NCBI GenBank assembly: GCA_009843915.1
Contig: VYCM01000011.1
Span: forward strand, 1-59,385
Origin: Acidimicrobiaceae bacterium
GTDB lineage: Bacteria; Actinomycetota; Acidimicrobiia; Acidimicrobiales; Aldehydirespiratoraceae
Direction of reading: 5' to 3'
Length of the DNA: 59,385 bases
The notes beneath the pieces are model-generated. The model searched no databases. It was not told the origin of the DNA and saw nothing but the letters and a program-made list of their open reading frames with translations. Shown piece by piece: positions 1 to 8,729 of this stretch; position 1 is the stretch's first letter; each line of letters opens with the position of its first letter. A program made the position numbers and the translations under genes.

Positions 1-2
1 AT

Positions 3-503
3 GCGCCGGACAAGGCGGGCGCGTTCGCCGAGATCTACCGCGTGCTGAAGCCCGGAGCCCTCTTCTGGGGTCAGGAGATGTGCATGACGGACAGGTTCGA
101 TCCCGGCGACGAACGGCATCGGGCCATGAAGCAGGACCTCATGCACGGCATCGCGCTCAAGGAGATCGCGACGTTCGGCGAGGTGAACCGGATGCTCGAA
201 TCGGTGGGTTTCGAGCTCATCGAGGGGATGGATCGGGGCGCTGAGGAGCACGGCTCGACCACGCCGTGGTATCAGCCCCTGGAGACTTGGAACAGGACCT
301 TGGGCAATTCCCTGATCGGGGTTCCACTTGGCCGCAAGACGGCCGGCGGGGGATCCAGGCTGGCCGAGGTGCTGAGGATCCTGCCGAAGGGCTCCGCGGA
401 CGTCGTCAAGATGCTGGATCAGACCGCCAGCGCCTACGCCGCCGGCGGCCGATCAGGGATCTTCACGCCCCTGTACTGCTTCCTGGCCCGCAAGCCTCTC
501 TAG
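3..503 (+). CDS. Sterol C-24 methyltransferase-like SAM methyltransferase, C-terminal part (5' truncated by window edge)
   Basis: The reading frame is open from the first bases, so only the last ~166 residues are present. It reads APDKAGAFAEIYRVLKPG, the post-motif segment of SMT/ERG6-type methyltransferases, followed by a region like their C-terminal domain (MCMTDRFDP, then VGFELIEGMD and a PWYQPL motif). These enzymes transfer a methyl group from SAM to a sterol side chain. The SAM-binding glycine motif lies outside the window, so the substrate is unproven; a related small-molecule methyltransferase is the alternative. The stop is TAG at 501-503. Confidence 0.7.
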   Translation, partial: APDKAGAFAEIYRVLKPGALFWGQEMCMTDRFDPGDERHRAMKQDLMHGIALKEIATFGEVNRMLESVGFELIEGMDRGAEEHGSTTPWYQPLETWNRTLGNSLIGVPLGRKTAGGGSRLAEVLRILPKGSADVVKMLDQTASAYAAGGRSGIFTPLYCFLARKPL

Positions 504-678
504 GTCCCAGACCGAGTCCGTCCAATTCCCCGGAATCCAATTCCCGGAAATGTTGATCGAATATGTCGGGATTTCGAGGACGCGCCTCTAGATTGCACTG
601 TCACCGTTGCAAACGCGGTTCGTGACCGGTCCGTAGCTCCGGTGAGTCAGCGCCATCAACACAGGAGGCAGCAACCCG

Positions 679-1233
679 ATGACCAGCGCAAACGTCGACA
701 ACGGCGTGAACGTCGAACACCTGCTGGGTGCCCGCAACGCCCTCACCGAGGCACGCGACGCGGCCCAGTTCACCTGGAAGGCCACCAATGAGTGGTTGAA
801 CGGCACTCACAGCCGCTCCTCGGTCGACAGCTACCACGGGCTCGGCGAGGAGCACCAGCATCGCTCGACCTTCACCTTCGAGGCCGATCACCCCCTGGTG
901 TTCGGGGCCGAGGACAACGCGGCCACGCCGGTCGAGCTGGTCCTGGCCGGCCTGGCCAGCTGCCTCACCGCCGGGGTGGCCGCGGTCGCCCAGAACCGCG
1001 AGATCCAGCTGCGATCGGTCAAGGCCACGCTGGAGGGCAGCATGGACATCCTCGGCATCCTCGGCGGCGACCCGGACGTGCGCAACGGGTTCAACGACGT
1101 CAAGGTCTCCTATGACATCGACGCCGACGCCAGCCCCGACGAGATCAGGGCGCTGGTGGCCCAGTCCCAGAAGCGGTCGGCCGTCTACGACATCATCACC
1201 AACCCGACCAACGTGAGCGTCGAGGTCAACTAG
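679..1233 (+). CDS. OsmC family protein
   Basis: This 184-residue protein has the OsmC fold signature: an N-terminal strand region, TPVELVLAGLASCLTAG around the first conserved cysteine, and a C-terminal KRSAVYDIITNPTNV segment. OsmC/Ohr proteins reduce organic peroxides with a pair of cysteines. Here only the first (in ASCLTAG) is present; the second site reads KRSAVYD with serine, as in a known subgroup of the family, so classic two-cysteine peroxidase chemistry is doubtful. The start is well supported: AGGAGG at 663-668 sits 10 bases before the ATG. It appears to be a single-gene unit. Confidence 0.88.
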   Translation: MTSANVDNGVNVEHLLGARNALTEARDAAQFTWKATNEWLNGTHSRSSVDSYHGLGEEHQHRSTFTFEADHPLVFGAEDNAATPVELVLAGLASCLTAGVAAVAQNREIQLRSVKATLEGSMDILGILGGDPDVRNGFNDVKVSYDIDADASPDEIRALVAQSQKRSAVYDIITNPTNVSVEVN

Positions 1234-1236
1234 CCC

Positions 1237-1260
1237 GGACCCGGCCCCCGTTGGGGGGTC
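1237..1260 (+). terminator. GC-rich hairpin after the OsmC gene
   Basis: The five bases CCCCC are followed by GTT and GGGGG within an outer GACCC/GGGTC pairing, directly after the OsmC stop. There is no clear U-tract, so this is only a possible terminator. Confidence 0.35.
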
Positions 1261-1272
1261 GTTGGCGAATTC

Positions 1273-2523
1273 ATGAAGACAACCACTGTCGTTGTGGGGG
1301 CCGGGCACTCCGGCCTGGCCGTCAGCCGACGCCTCACCGAGCGCTCCATCGATCACGTCGTGATCGAGCGGGGCGAGGTCGCCAACTCCTGGCGGACCCA
1401 GCGCTGGGATTCTCTGCGTCTGCTGACCCCCAACTGGCAGAGCCGGCTGCCCGGCTACGACTACGGGGCCCACGGCGGCCGCGACCCCGACGGCTTCATG
1501 TCGATGCCGGAGGTCGTCCGGTTCATGTCGGACTACGCCCGGCTCGTCGACGCCCCGGTCAGGACCGGCACGACGGTCACTTCGGTGCGCTCTGCGGGTG
1601 CCGGCTACATCGTCGACACCGACCGGGGCCGCTGGGAGTGCAAGACCGTGGTGCTGGCCTCAGGCGGGTTCAACGTCGCCAAAGTGCCGGAGCTGGGCGG
1701 TGCGCCACCGGCGTCCGTGACCGCTATGGGCGCGTTCGAGTACCGCAACCCCGCGGCGCTGGCTCCCGGCGGGGTGCTGGTGGTGGGCGCCTCCGCCACC
1801 GGCGTCCAGATCGCCGACGAGGTGCACCGCTCCGGCCGTCCCGTCACCGTGGCGGTCGGCGAGCATGTGCGCATGCCCCGCCTCTACCGGGGTCGCGACA
1901 TCCTGTGGTGGATGGAGCGCTCAGGCCTGTTCGACGAGCGCTACGACGAGGTCGACGATGTCGTGCGGGTGCGCCGCACCCCGTCGCCGCAGCTGGTGGG
2001 CACCCCCGAACGGGCCACGCTCGACCTCAATGCCCTCACCGACCGAGGCGTGAGTCTGGTGGGGCGGCTCGCGGCCCTGCGGGGCACCGAGGCGCTGTTG
2101 TCGGGATCGCTGACAAACAAGTGCGAGTTGGCCGATCTCAAGCTGGGCCGGCTCCTCGACACCTTCGACGAGTGGGCGGCGGAGAGCCGCGTCGATGCGG
2201 TGGGACCGCCTGAGCGGTTCGCGCCCACCCGGGTTTCGCCGTCACCGCCGCTGCGGCTGGACCTGGCACGCGGGGAGATCCGCACCATCATCTGGGCCAC
2301 CGGCTTCAGGCCCGAATATTCGTGGCTCGACGTGCCGGTGCTCGACCACAAGGGCCAGATCCGCCACGACGGCGGCGTGGTCACCGGGTCCCCCGGCCTC
2401 TATGTCATCGGGCTGAACTTCCTGCGTCGACGCAAGTCGAGTTTCATCCACGGCGCCGGCGACGACAGCCGGGACCTGGTCTCACACCTGGCCAGCCACC
2501 TCGATTCGCTGGTGGCGGCCTGA
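1273..2523 (+). CDS. FAD/NAD(P)-binding oxidoreductase, flavin monooxygenase-like
   Basis: The 416-residue protein starts with a dinucleotide-binding motif (VVVGAGHSGLAVSRRL, residues ~6-21), followed by NSWRTQRWDSLRLLTPNW, typical of Baeyer-Villiger/flavin-containing monooxygenase relatives. A second nucleotide-binding glycine motif (VLVVGASATGVQIADEV) lies near residue 170 and the ATG-type motif IIWATGFRPEYSWL near residue 340. It is probably a soluble NADPH-dependent oxidoreductase. The substrate cannot be read. It converges on the aminomutase gene with only 10 bases between stops. Confidence 0.82.
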   Translation: MKTTTVVVGAGHSGLAVSRRLTERSIDHVVIERGEVANSWRTQRWDSLRLLTPNWQSRLPGYDYGAHGGRDPDGFMSMPEVVRFMSDYARLVDAPVRTGTTVTSVRSAGAGYIVDTDRGRWECKTVVLASGGFNVAKVPELGGAPPASVTAMGAFEYRNPAALAPGGVLVVGASATGVQIADEVHRSGRPVTVAVGEHVRMPRLYRGRDILWWMERSGLFDERYDEVDDVVRVRRTPSPQLVGTPERATLDLNALTDRGVSLVGRLAALRGTEALLSGSLTNKCELADLKLGRLLDTFDEWAAESRVDAVGPPERFAPTRVSPSPPLRLDLARGEIRTIIWATGFRPEYSWLDVPVLDHKGQIRHDGGVVTGSPGLYVIGLNFLRRRKSSFIHGAGDDSRDLVSHLASHLDSLVAA

Positions 2524-2533
2524 TCACCCTTAC

Positions 2534-4093
2534 CTAGCTAGATGATGTGCGGGGCTGGACCGGAGTCCGGTGCTTGTGGATCTCCTCGTCGCGATGGCGC
2601 TCGGCCGGCGTGCGGCGTGTCGGTCCCGCAGAGTTCGACCCCTCCCGGGTGACGGGTATCCGCACCCTCTGGGGCCTCTGGAAGTTGAACAAGCCGGCTT
2701 CGTCGATGATGACCCTGTCGTCGTAGTCGTCGAACCACAGAGCCTCGGGGTTGCGCCCGACGATGGCCGTCTTGCCTCGGTCGCCTGCATCGGCCGGGCT
2801 GCGGAGCACCTTGAACACCACCACACCGTTCTCGGCGCCGGGCAGGCCCGGGATCGGCTCGTCGGTGACCGTGGCGACCTCTGTCTTGCCCTTGAAGTGC
2901 ACCAAGGTGAGCCGGGCGTGGGCTTCCACTCCCGAGAGTCCCTGCTGGGACTCGTTGAGGATGCGCCAGGCGGTCTCGACAGGCACGTTGAACGCCTTGT
3001 AGGCGACGATGTTGCGCCCGCCGAAGAAGTAGTGGTTCTCGATCCGGGCCGCCTTGAGAGTCCGCTGCAGGATCCTGAGGGCGTCGGGGTCGTCGTTGAC
3101 GCCCCTGATGATCGGCGACTGGTTCTCGACGCAGATCCAGCCCCTGGAGGTGACCGCGTCCACGGCGCGCTTGACGCTGGGATGCCACTGGTACTGGCCG
3201 TTCTCGCCCTTGGCGTATTCGCCGTCGCCAACCTTGATCAGCAGCTCGTCGGGATGGTTGAAGTGGACCATCAGACGGAGCGACACGTCGGGGTAGACCT
3301 CGTGGAACCGGTCGAGCATCGACATGAACGCGTCGTCGAACCGGTCGGGGTGGAAGGCCAGCTCCTTGGTGCCCACTCTGATCACCTCCACCCCGGCTTC
3401 GGCCAGTGCGGTGAACCAGCCGGCCAGCTTGGAGTTGGGCAGCACCATCGGATCGCCGCCCGAGAGCAGGACTTCGCGCAGCTTGGGCCGCCCGGTCTCG
3501 GGGTGTGCGCCCCCGTTGGTCTCAACCGCCGCGTTGTGGGCCCTGATGTAGTCGCTTACCTCCTTGAGCTGGGCAAGGCCCTTCTTCTTGACGGTGCCAT
3601 CGGCGTGCGCGATGTCCTTTCGGGCTATCAGCTCCTCGCGGTAGCAGAACCGGCAGTGGGCCGAGCAGGTGGAGATCACGTACAGCAGCGCCATCTCGTA
3701 CTTGTGGAGCAGTCCCTCGACCGGGCTGTAGTCGAGCTGCCCGGCGGGGTCCTCGTCGCCCTCGAGGTTGGCCGTCTCGTCGGCCGAGGCCTTGACGAGC
3801 TTCTGGAGGGCCGGGCTGACTCTGGCCATCTCGAAGTAGTGGCGGGTGATCTTCACCGGCATCCGGGACTCGACGTCGCGGTCGGTCCCGCGGAGTTCTC
3901 GCAGTTCAGCCAGCTCCTCCGGTGTGTAGAAGCCCTCCATGTCGGCGGGCGCGCCGTCGTCGATGAACGGGTCCAGACCGTTCACGATCTGCCGGTCGTA
4001 GCGCGGGTTCTCGACTTGATCGAGGACTAATCGCTCCCGATCGGTGGGCTCATATTTTGGTCGGCGGGTTCTGGTCTGTTCTGTGCGTGTCAT
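2534..4093 (-). CDS. KamA-family radical SAM aminomutase (lysine/glutamate 2,3-aminomutase-like)
   Basis: This 519-residue protein has the radical SAM cluster motif C143-x3-C147-x2-C150 (STCSAHCRFCYR), a SGGDPM motif for SAM binding, and a C-terminal part with HFKGKTEV, where PLP would be bound by lysine in KamA enzymes. Lysine 2,3-aminomutases move an amino group from the alpha to the beta carbon using 4Fe-4S, SAM and PLP; beta-lysine or beta-glutamate often serves as a compatible solute or a building block. The sequence is more diverged and longer at the C-terminus than classic KamA, so the substrate is open. It is monocistronic and convergent with the flavoprotein gene. Confidence 0.8.
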   Translation of the reverse strand: MTRTEQTRTRRPKYEPTDRERLVLDQVENPRYDRQIVNGLDPFIDDGAPADMEGFYTPEELAELRELRGTDRDVESRMPVKITRHYFEMARVSPALQKLVKASADETANLEGDEDPAGQLDYSPVEGLLHKYEMALLYVISTCSAHCRFCYREELIARKDIAHADGTVKKKGLAQLKEVSDYIRAHNAAVETNGGAHPETGRPKLREVLLSGGDPMVLPNSKLAGWFTALAEAGVEVIRVGTKELAFHPDRFDDAFMSMLDRFHEVYPDVSLRLMVHFNHPDELLIKVGDGEYAKGENGQYQWHPSVKRAVDAVTSRGWICVENQSPIIRGVNDDPDALRILQRTLKAARIENHYFFGGRNIVAYKAFNVPVETAWRILNESQQGLSGVEAHARLTLVHFKGKTEVATVTDEPIPGLPGAENGVVVFKVLRSPADAGDRGKTAIVGRNPEALWFDDYDDRVIIDEAGLFNFQRPQRVRIPVTREGSNSAGPTRRTPAERHRDEEIHKHRTPVQPRTSSS

Positions 4094-4298
4094 GTCAATT
4101 CTCGGGTCCCTTTAGCTGGCGCCGGGGGGCAGTCCATCGAGCGGGCTGGCTCTGGGGCCGTGCCTGCCGGAGTGTCGGTCCGTCACGTGCGCCGATTGGG
4201 GACTAGTCATCATGGCAGGTATTCCACAGGTGTGCAAAACGATGAACTACTAGTACACGTTTCGCGGGAACTTCACCCCGCGTCTGCGGTTGAGCCGG

Positions 4299-4304
4299 TA
4301 CCGT
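4299..4304 (+). promoter_or_regulatory. Candidate -10 box for serS (leaderless)
   Basis: TACCGT ends 7 bases before the GTG start and there is no Shine-Dalgarno, suggesting a leaderless transcript. Confidence 0.5.
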
Positions 4305-4311
4305 CTGCGGC

Positions 4312-5598
4312 GTGCTCGACCTACGCCTGCTGAGGACTGAGCCCGACACTGTCAAGGCCGCCGTCGCCCGGAGGGGCGAGCCCACCGCGCCCCTGGACCA
4401 GGTTGTGATCCACGACGAGCGCCGTCGCGCCGTCGTCAGCGAGGCCGACGATCTGAGGGCGGAGGTCAAGCGCATCTCTGCCGAGGTCGGCGCCATGCAC
4501 CGCGACGGACGGGCCGACGATGCCGAGGAGTTGCGGGCCCGCAGCCGGGAGCTGGGCTCCCGCATCGACGAGTTGGCCGCCGAGGCCGACCAGCTGGAGG
4601 AGTGGATCAGGCGAATCCTTCTCTTCGTCCCCAACATGCCGGCCGATGATTGTCCCGACGGCTCGGGCCCCGACGACAACGTCGTGGTACGCACGATCGG
4701 CTACGACGCCGGCTCCTACGGCGACCACAACCGGGTACCGCACTGGGACATCGGCACCGAGCTCGGCATCCTCGACATCGATCGGGCCGTGCGCATGTCG
4801 GGCGCGATGTTCGCGATGTACCGCGGGCTGGGCGCCCGGCTGGTGCGGGCCCTCATCGACTACGGGCTGGATCGCAATCGCGACCTGTATGAGGAGATCC
4901 GGCCGCCCACGCTGGTGCGCACCGAGACGATGACCAGCACCGGCCATCTGCCCAAGTTCTCCGACGACGCCTACCAGCTCGAACGCGACGGGCTGTGGGC
5001 CATCCCCACCGCCGAGGTGCCGCTCACTTCACTGCTGTCGGGTGAGATCGTCGACGAGGCCGATCTGCCCATGAGGCTGATGGGCCACACGTCCTGCTTC
5101 CGGCGCGAGGCCGGCTCGGCCGGGCGCGACACCCGGGGGCTGCTGCGGGTTCACGAGTTCGACAAGGTGGAGCTTTACGGGTTCTGCACGCCCGAGCAGG
5201 CCGCCGACATCCACGCTGAGATCCTCGACCGGGCCGAGCGGGCCATCGTCGACCTGGGCCTGGCCTACCGGGTGCTCGACCTGTGCGCCGCCGATCTGGG
5301 CGATGCCTCGGCCCGGACCTTCGACATCGAGGCCTACGCGCCCGGATCGGACCGCTGGCTGGAGGTCTCCAGCGTGTCGTGGTGCCGCGACTACCAGACC
5401 CGCCGGGCCGATGTCCGGTACCGCCCGGCTGCCGGGGGCCGCACCCAGATGGTGCACAGCCTCAACGGCTCGGGCCTGGCCGTGCCCCGGGTATGGGCCT
5501 CACTGGTCGAGACGTACCGCCAGCCCGACGGCTCGATAGCGGTTCCCGAGGCCCTGCACCCTTACATGGGCGGGATCACGTCCATCGGGCCGGCCTGA
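4312..5598 (+). CDS. serS: Seryl-tRNA synthetase
   Basis: This 428-residue class II synthetase charges tRNA-Ser with serine. It begins MLDLRLLRTEPDTVKAAVARRG, standard for SerRS, followed by the N-terminal coiled-coil arm (residues ~30-105). The motif 2 region FRREAGSAGRDTRGLLRVHEF and motif 3 region HSLNGSGLAVPRVWASLVE are clear, and the protein ends at the usual ALHPYMGG. The GTG start matches the family N-terminus exactly. A methyltransferase gene begins 2 bases after the stop. Confidence 0.97.
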   Translation: MLDLRLLRTEPDTVKAAVARRGEPTAPLDQVVIHDERRRAVVSEADDLRAEVKRISAEVGAMHRDGRADDAEELRARSRELGSRIDELAAEADQLEEWIRRILLFVPNMPADDCPDGSGPDDNVVVRTIGYDAGSYGDHNRVPHWDIGTELGILDIDRAVRMSGAMFAMYRGLGARLVRALIDYGLDRNRDLYEEIRPPTLVRTETMTSTGHLPKFSDDAYQLERDGLWAIPTAEVPLTSLLSGEIVDEADLPMRLMGHTSCFRREAGSAGRDTRGLLRVHEFDKVELYGFCTPEQAADIHAEILDRAERAIVDLGLAYRVLDLCAADLGDASARTFDIEAYAPGSDRWLEVSSVSWCRDYQTRRADVRYRPAAGGRTQMVHSLNGSGLAVPRVWASLVETYRQPDGSIAVPEALHPYMGGITSIGPA

Positions 5599-5600
5599 GG

Positions 5601-6236
5601 GTGTCTGGAACGATCAGCTGGCTCAAGCCTGAGCGCGAGGTGGTGAAGCCGGCGCGGTTCGGCTCGGACCACCCGATGCGGACCGTCACCGAGCAGATCG
5701 GCTCCGGCGGTGGCTGGTCGCCGGAGCGAGCGTCGTTCGTGGCCGGCGTCTTCGATCAGTTGAGCGTCGACTGGCACGCTGATCACAGCGGCGACCTTCG
5801 GCTGGCGCCGTTGGAGGACGCACTCGACCGGGGCGATGTTGGACGAGGCCGGTGGGTGGAGATCGGCTGCGGGACCGGCGCGGCCACCGAGCGCATCGCG
5901 ACCCGCGGCCCGGTGGCCGCCGCTCTGGACTTGTCGCCGAGAATGCTCGCCCTCGCCGATTCGAGCGTGGCGCCGTTCGTGCGGGCCGATGCCAGCGCGC
6001 TGCCGCTGGCGACCGGCTCGGTCGACGTGATGGTGCTGGTCAACATGTTCATGTTCGCGGCCGAGTACGACCGGGCGCTGGCTCCCGGCGGCCGGTTCGT
6101 GTGGATCAGCACCATGGGCGACGAGACGCCCATCTACTTGCCTCCCCAGGAGGTGGTGGAGTTCCTGCCGGGCCATTGGACGGCCATCGGCAGCTACGCC
6201 GGCACCGGCTTCTGGCTAGTTGTTCGACGGAGTTAG
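5601..6236 (+). CDS. Class I SAM-dependent methyltransferase
   Basis: The 211-residue protein contains WVEIGCGTGAATERIA (SAM motif I), AALDLSPRMLALAD (motif II acidic loop), ADASALPLATGSVDVMVLVNMFMF (motif IV) and ALAPGGRFVWIS (post-motif). The frame is open far upstream inside serS, but GTG at 5601, two bases after the serS stop, gives a normal N-terminus (VSGTISWLKPER). It is probably translationally coupled to serS. The methyl acceptor is unknown. Confidence 0.78.
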   Translation: MSGTISWLKPEREVVKPARFGSDHPMRTVTEQIGSGGGWSPERASFVAGVFDQLSVDWHADHSGDLRLAPLEDALDRGDVGRGRWVEIGCGTGAATERIATRGPVAAALDLSPRMLALADSSVAPFVRADASALPLATGSVDVMVLVNMFMFAAEYDRALAPGGRFVWISTMGDETPIYLPPQEVVEFLPGHWTAIGSYAGTGFWLVVRRS

Positions 6237-6272
6237 CCGGCCGCAGCGAGGCCGGAGGACCCGGTGCCGTCC

Positions 6273-6278
6273 TAGAGT
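6273..6278 (+). promoter_or_regulatory. Candidate -10 box for pdxH (leaderless)
   Basis: TAGAGT ends 6 bases before the GTG start and no ribosome-binding site is seen. Confidence 0.5.
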
Positions 6279-6284
6279 CGGGGC

Positions 6285-6935
6285 GTGGACCTTGCCCAGA
6301 TGCGCGAGCAGTACTCCGAGGTGGGGCTCCGTGAGGCCGATGTCGCCGACGATCCGATCGTCCAGTTCAGGCGCTGGTTTGATGAGTGGCTGGCGGCCAA
6401 GCCCTACGACGCCAACGCGTTCATCGTGGCTACCACCGACGCCGACGGATGGCCCTCAGCTCGGGCGGTGCTCCTCAAGGGCTTGGATGAGCGGGGTTTC
6501 GTGTTCCACACCAACCGTCACTCAGCCAAGGGACTGGACTTGGAGGCCTCGGGCCGGGCCGCGCTGTGCTTCCTGTGGCACCCGGTCGAGCGTCAGGTCC
6601 GGGTAGTGGGCACGGTCGAGCATCTGCCCGACGACGAGAGTGACGCCTACTTCGCATCCCGGCCCCGCGGCGCACAGATCGCGGCCTCCGCCTCGCCGCA
6701 GTCACAGGTGATCGCCGACCGGGCCGAACTGGAGCGCCTGACGGCCGAGACCGAGGGTCGTTTCGCGAGTGACGAGATGGTGCCACGGCCCTCACACTGG
6801 GGCGGCTATCTGGTGAGACCTCACACCGTGGAGTTCTGGCAGGGCCGCCGCAGCCGCCTGCACGACCGCCTGCGCTACCGCCGGCAGGACTCCCCGTTCG
6901 GGGCAACCTGGCTGATCGAGCGCCTCGCGCCCTGA
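6285..6935 (+). CDS. pdxH: Pyridoxamine 5'-phosphate oxidase
   Basis: This 216-residue FMN enzyme oxidises pyridoxine/pyridoxamine phosphate to pyridoxal phosphate, the last step of vitamin B6 synthesis and salvage. Family signatures are present: SARAVLLKGLDERGFVFHTN (FMN and substrate binding), WHPVERQVRVVGTVE, ASPQSQVI, RPSHWGGYLV, EFWQGRRSRLHDRLRY, and the C-terminal W-x-x-ERLAP. Start is GTG. The 3' end overlaps the convergent gene for a PGA-hydrolase-like protein by 61 bases. Confidence 0.96.
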   Translation: MDLAQMREQYSEVGLREADVADDPIVQFRRWFDEWLAAKPYDANAFIVATTDADGWPSARAVLLKGLDERGFVFHTNRHSAKGLDLEASGRAALCFLWHPVERQVRVVGTVEHLPDDESDAYFASRPRGAQIAASASPQSQVIADRAELERLTAETEGRFASDEMVPRPSHWGGYLVRPHTVEFWQGRRSRLHDRLRYRRQDSPFGATWLIERLAP

Positions 6936-7549
6936 GGGGCGGTCCAGGCGTCGACGGCGCCCACCAGGGCGTCGATGAGCGTGCTGACCTGGGGCGCCCG
7001 GGGCGTGCCCTCGTGATCCGACCAGTTGCGGGCTTCCTTGTTCCAGCGGATGGTCGGCGGGAGTTCCAACTGCACGCCCGCGTTGGGGGGCAGGTTGACC
7101 GGGTTGGCCTCGTGCAGGCCCCGTAAGCCGCGCGGGATGTCGTCGAGATCGTCGACCACCCCGAACGCGTCGGGAAGAGCGGCTCGCAAGTGCTCGGCGA
7201 GGTGGTTGGCCAGCTCCCGGTTGCGTCCGCCCAGGAGCACGTTCCAGAACTGGGTCTCACGCCCGTAGCCGTGCACGGCGATGACCGTGTCGACGTGGTC
7301 GAGGAACTGCCGGAGCATGGTGGAGTGCTCGGGCCGGATGGTGATGGAGGGAACGTGCTCCCGCAGCGGCGCGTGCTGGATCACCGCGTACAGGGAGGCT
7401 CCGGTGCGGGTTGCGACTTCTCGGGCGATCACGTCGGTGGTGCGTTCCAGGTTGCCCCCGTGGAAGGCCATGATCCCGAACGGGTCCCGCAGCTCGCACA
7501 CCTCGTCCACATCCGGGTGGGCGAGCAGCGCCGGAAACGTGCTGGTCAA
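6875..7549 (-). CDS. Poly-gamma-glutamate hydrolase family protein
   Basis: The 224-residue protein resembles phage-derived poly-gamma-glutamate hydrolases (PF05908): an early FHGGNLERTTDVIA motif (probable zinc ligand His and Glu), VIQHAPLREH, an inner HSTMLRQFLDHVDTVIAVHGYG segment, and a late VQLELPPTIR segment matching the family's conserved end. The frame is open upstream, but the TTG at 7549 overlaps the ccdA stop as TTGA and gives a sensible coupled start. The family cuts gamma-linked glutamate polymers; the role in this host is unknown. Confidence 0.72.
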   Translation of the reverse strand: MTSTFPALLAHPDVDEVCELRDPFGIMAFHGGNLERTTDVIAREVATRTGASLYAVIQHAPLREHVPSITIRPEHSTMLRQFLDHVDTVIAVHGYGRETQFWNVLLGGRNRELANHLAEHLRAALPDAFGVVDDLDDIPRGLRGLHEANPVNLPPNAGVQLELPPTIRWNKEARNWSDHEGTPRAPQVSTLIDALVGAVDAWTAPQGARRSISQVAPNGESCRR

Positions 7550-8691
7550 CTTGGTGGGCTGAAAGTGATCGGCGCGGGCCGCTCGCGGTGCCTGACCCGT
7601 CTCACGGCCCGCCAGGCGATCCAGAGGACCAGGGCTGTGAACAGGATCTCCAGCGGTACTCCGTAACGGGCCGGATCGGTGAACCAGTGGCCGATGCGCA
7701 GCGGCCATCCGGCCACGAAGCGCCAAACCGGCAGGACCACGAACTCGGCCCGGTTGAAGTAGAACTCGACCACCAGGTAGAGCGCCACATAGGCCGCGCT
7801 CACCGTGCGGCGCAGAAGTGCGCTGGTCTCGCCCTGGCGCCAGCCCAGCACCAGCACGCCTAGCACCCCCAACCCGCACAGAACGCCGATGCGCTCGGCA
7901 GTGGCGTCATCGATCCAGTTGCTGACCGCCGCCTGGAACTCGGTGAACTTTTCGACGAAGACGTTGCTGGCCAGCGGATCGTCGATGACCTGCAGTTCCC
8001 ACCAGCCGTAGTTGGCGACGTAGATCCCCGATGCGATCAGCACCAGTCCCGAGACCGGGTTGATCCAGCGGAACATCTTGCGCATCGCGGGGACCACGCT
8101 GGAGCGGGCCAGCGCCAGCGCCAGGGTCAGGAACGTGATGACCGCCCCCATCCCGACGCCGTAGGCCACGAAGTTGGCGGCGCCGTTGGCCACGCCGTCG
8201 GCCGAGAAGCTGGCCGCCACCGCCGCGATGAACAAGCCGATCGTGCACGACAGCGACACCACCGCGTAGCTGACGCCGAACATGAACACGGACCCAAGGC
8301 CCCGGCTGCCGGTACCCCGGTTCATCTTCGGCAACCGCAGGTTGATGGCCCGCCCGGCCAGCAGCCACAGGCCCAGCAGAGCCATGATCGCCCCGATGGC
8401 GATGGTGACGTAGCCGATGCGGTCGAGCACCGTGCCCTGGCTGAGCACCGTCTCGAACAGCGCACCGAAGGCGCCGAACACGACCACGAAACCGGCGGTG
8501 AGCGTGAGGGCCACCACAAGGGCCCGCAACATCGCGCCCAGCGCCTGCGCGCCCGATGACGGCCGTGCATCGTCGGACTGCTCGACACCGATGAAGTACC
8601 CGAGGTAGGCGGGTAGCAGGGCGAAACCGCAGGGGTTGAACGCGGCCACCAGTCCCAGCGAGAAGGGGTAGGCGAGTGTGGCCAGATCCAT
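7546..8691 (-). CDS. ccdA: CcdA/DsbD-type cytochrome c biogenesis membrane protein
   Basis: The 381-residue integral membrane protein carries the two cysteine motifs of CcdA: FNPCGFALLPAYLG in the first membrane segment and SLSCTIGLF in the fourth. These cysteines pass electrons from cytoplasmic thioredoxin to extracytoplasmic thiol proteins. It is longer than minimal CcdA (about 230 residues); the extra C-terminal ~150 residues carry more hydrophobic stretches. The TlpA-like gene lies immediately upstream on the same strand, a usual redox partner. A GGAGG stands about 8 bases before the ATG. Confidence 0.9.
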   Translation of the reverse strand: MDLATLAYPFSLGLVAAFNPCGFALLPAYLGYFIGVEQSDDARPSSGAQALGAMLRALVVALTLTAGFVVVFGAFGALFETVLSQGTVLDRIGYVTIAIGAIMALLGLWLLAGRAINLRLPKMNRGTGSRGLGSVFMFGVSYAVVSLSCTIGLFIAAVAASFSADGVANGAANFVAYGVGMGAVITFLTLALALARSSVVPAMRKMFRWINPVSGLVLIASGIYVANYGWWELQVIDDPLASNVFVEKFTEFQAAVSNWIDDATAERIGVLCGLGVLGVLVLGWRQGETSALLRRTVSAAYVALYLVVEFYFNRAEFVVLPVWRFVAGWPLRIGHWFTDPARYGVPLEILFTALVLWIAWRAVRRVRHRERPAPITFSPPS

Positions 8692-8729
8692 GGTCCTAGC
8701 CTCCGGTCACCGCGTCGAGATCCATTGCC

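Noticed and set aside
2570-4030. Long plus-strand frame opposite the KamA gene
   Set aside because: Composition is that of an antisense shadow, and the KamA motifs on the minus strand are unambiguous.
4094-4311. Possible T-box leader before serS
   Set aside because: No T-box sequence or specifier stem is seen, and a TACCGT box stands directly before the GTG start.
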